Positions 63,998 through 64,000 of a stretch of DNA of 64,000 nucleotides are shown piece after piece. The position numbers and the translations under genes are program-made. Under the pieces are notes generated by a model. It was given only the letters and a program-made list of their open reading frames with translations. It was not told the DNA's origin and did not search any database. Each line of letters opens with the position of its first letter. Positions within the stretch are counted from its first letter, which is position 1. Source of the stretch: Sphingorhabdus sp. Alg231-15. GTDB taxonomy: Bacteria > Pseudomonadota > Alphaproteobacteria > Sphingomonadales > Sphingomonadaceae. The DNA lies in contig NZ_LT703001.1 in the NCBI RefSeq assembly GCF_900149705.1, forward strand, positions 1,054,001 to 1,118,000, read 5' to 3'.

Positions 63998-64000
63998 GTC

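Overview
The window looks like a chromosome segment of a marine or brackish sphingomonad (Alphaproteobacteria, close to Sphingorhabdus/Parasphingorhabdus in flavour). The reasons are the moderate GC content, three large TonB-dependent receptors (TBDRs), PEPxxWA-type PEP-CTERM proteins, the alphaproteobacterial SspB adaptor and DUF2585 protein, and the alphaproteobacterial GlpSTPQUV glycerol ABC transporter. I saw no insertion sequence, phage gene, CRISPR array or rRNA.

Layout. 1-3952: a DoxX-MarR-thioesterase operon with paired palindromic operators, a membrane-anchored metallo-beta-lactamase-fold hydrolase, and a PadR/membrane-protein pair. 4137-19614: an accessory catabolic region with two M19 dipeptidases, a MAPEG protein, a D-aminoacylase-type amidohydrolase, a TBDR, an epoxide-hydrolase-like lipoprotein, a polyvinyl-alcohol-dehydrogenase-like quinohaemoprotein lipoprotein, a double-VOC lipoprotein, TetR, SDR, enoyl-CoA hydratase and MarR. 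Four adjacent genes here carry lipoproteins, which suggests chemistry outside the cytoplasm; the substrate is unknown. 19793-27655: a complete glycerol ABC transporter divergent from a PhoX-family phosphatase. 27851-28597: an SDR.

29031-45182: a complete alginate utilisation locus with two TBDRs, a GntR/FadR regulator, PL6 and PL17 alginate lyases, KdgF, an MFS transporter, a DEH-reductase-type SDR, KDPG aldolase and KDG kinase. The three transcription units share an ATTGGTAT motif upstream of a TTGACA hexamer. Polymer fragments would enter through the TBDRs, be cut to unsaturated monouronate, open to DEH through KdgF, be reduced to KDG, be phosphorylated and be cleaved to pyruvate and glyceraldehyde-3-phosphate.

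45417-51498: three cytochromes P450 with a carboxymuconolactone-decarboxylase-type protein, an ABM-domain protein and an SDR, probably an oxidative pathway of unknown substrate.

51926-64000: core genes. These are tRNA-Phe, yacG, an NSS transporter, a HIT protein, the histidine genes hisE and hisF-A-H-B (interrupted by two PEP-CTERM-like genes and a palindromic repeat), sspB, fumC, a remnant of an MscS channel gene, a small glycine-rich protein, a PEPxxWA protein, a DUF2585 protein and a LysR regulator with an 18-bp perfect palindrome at the right edge.
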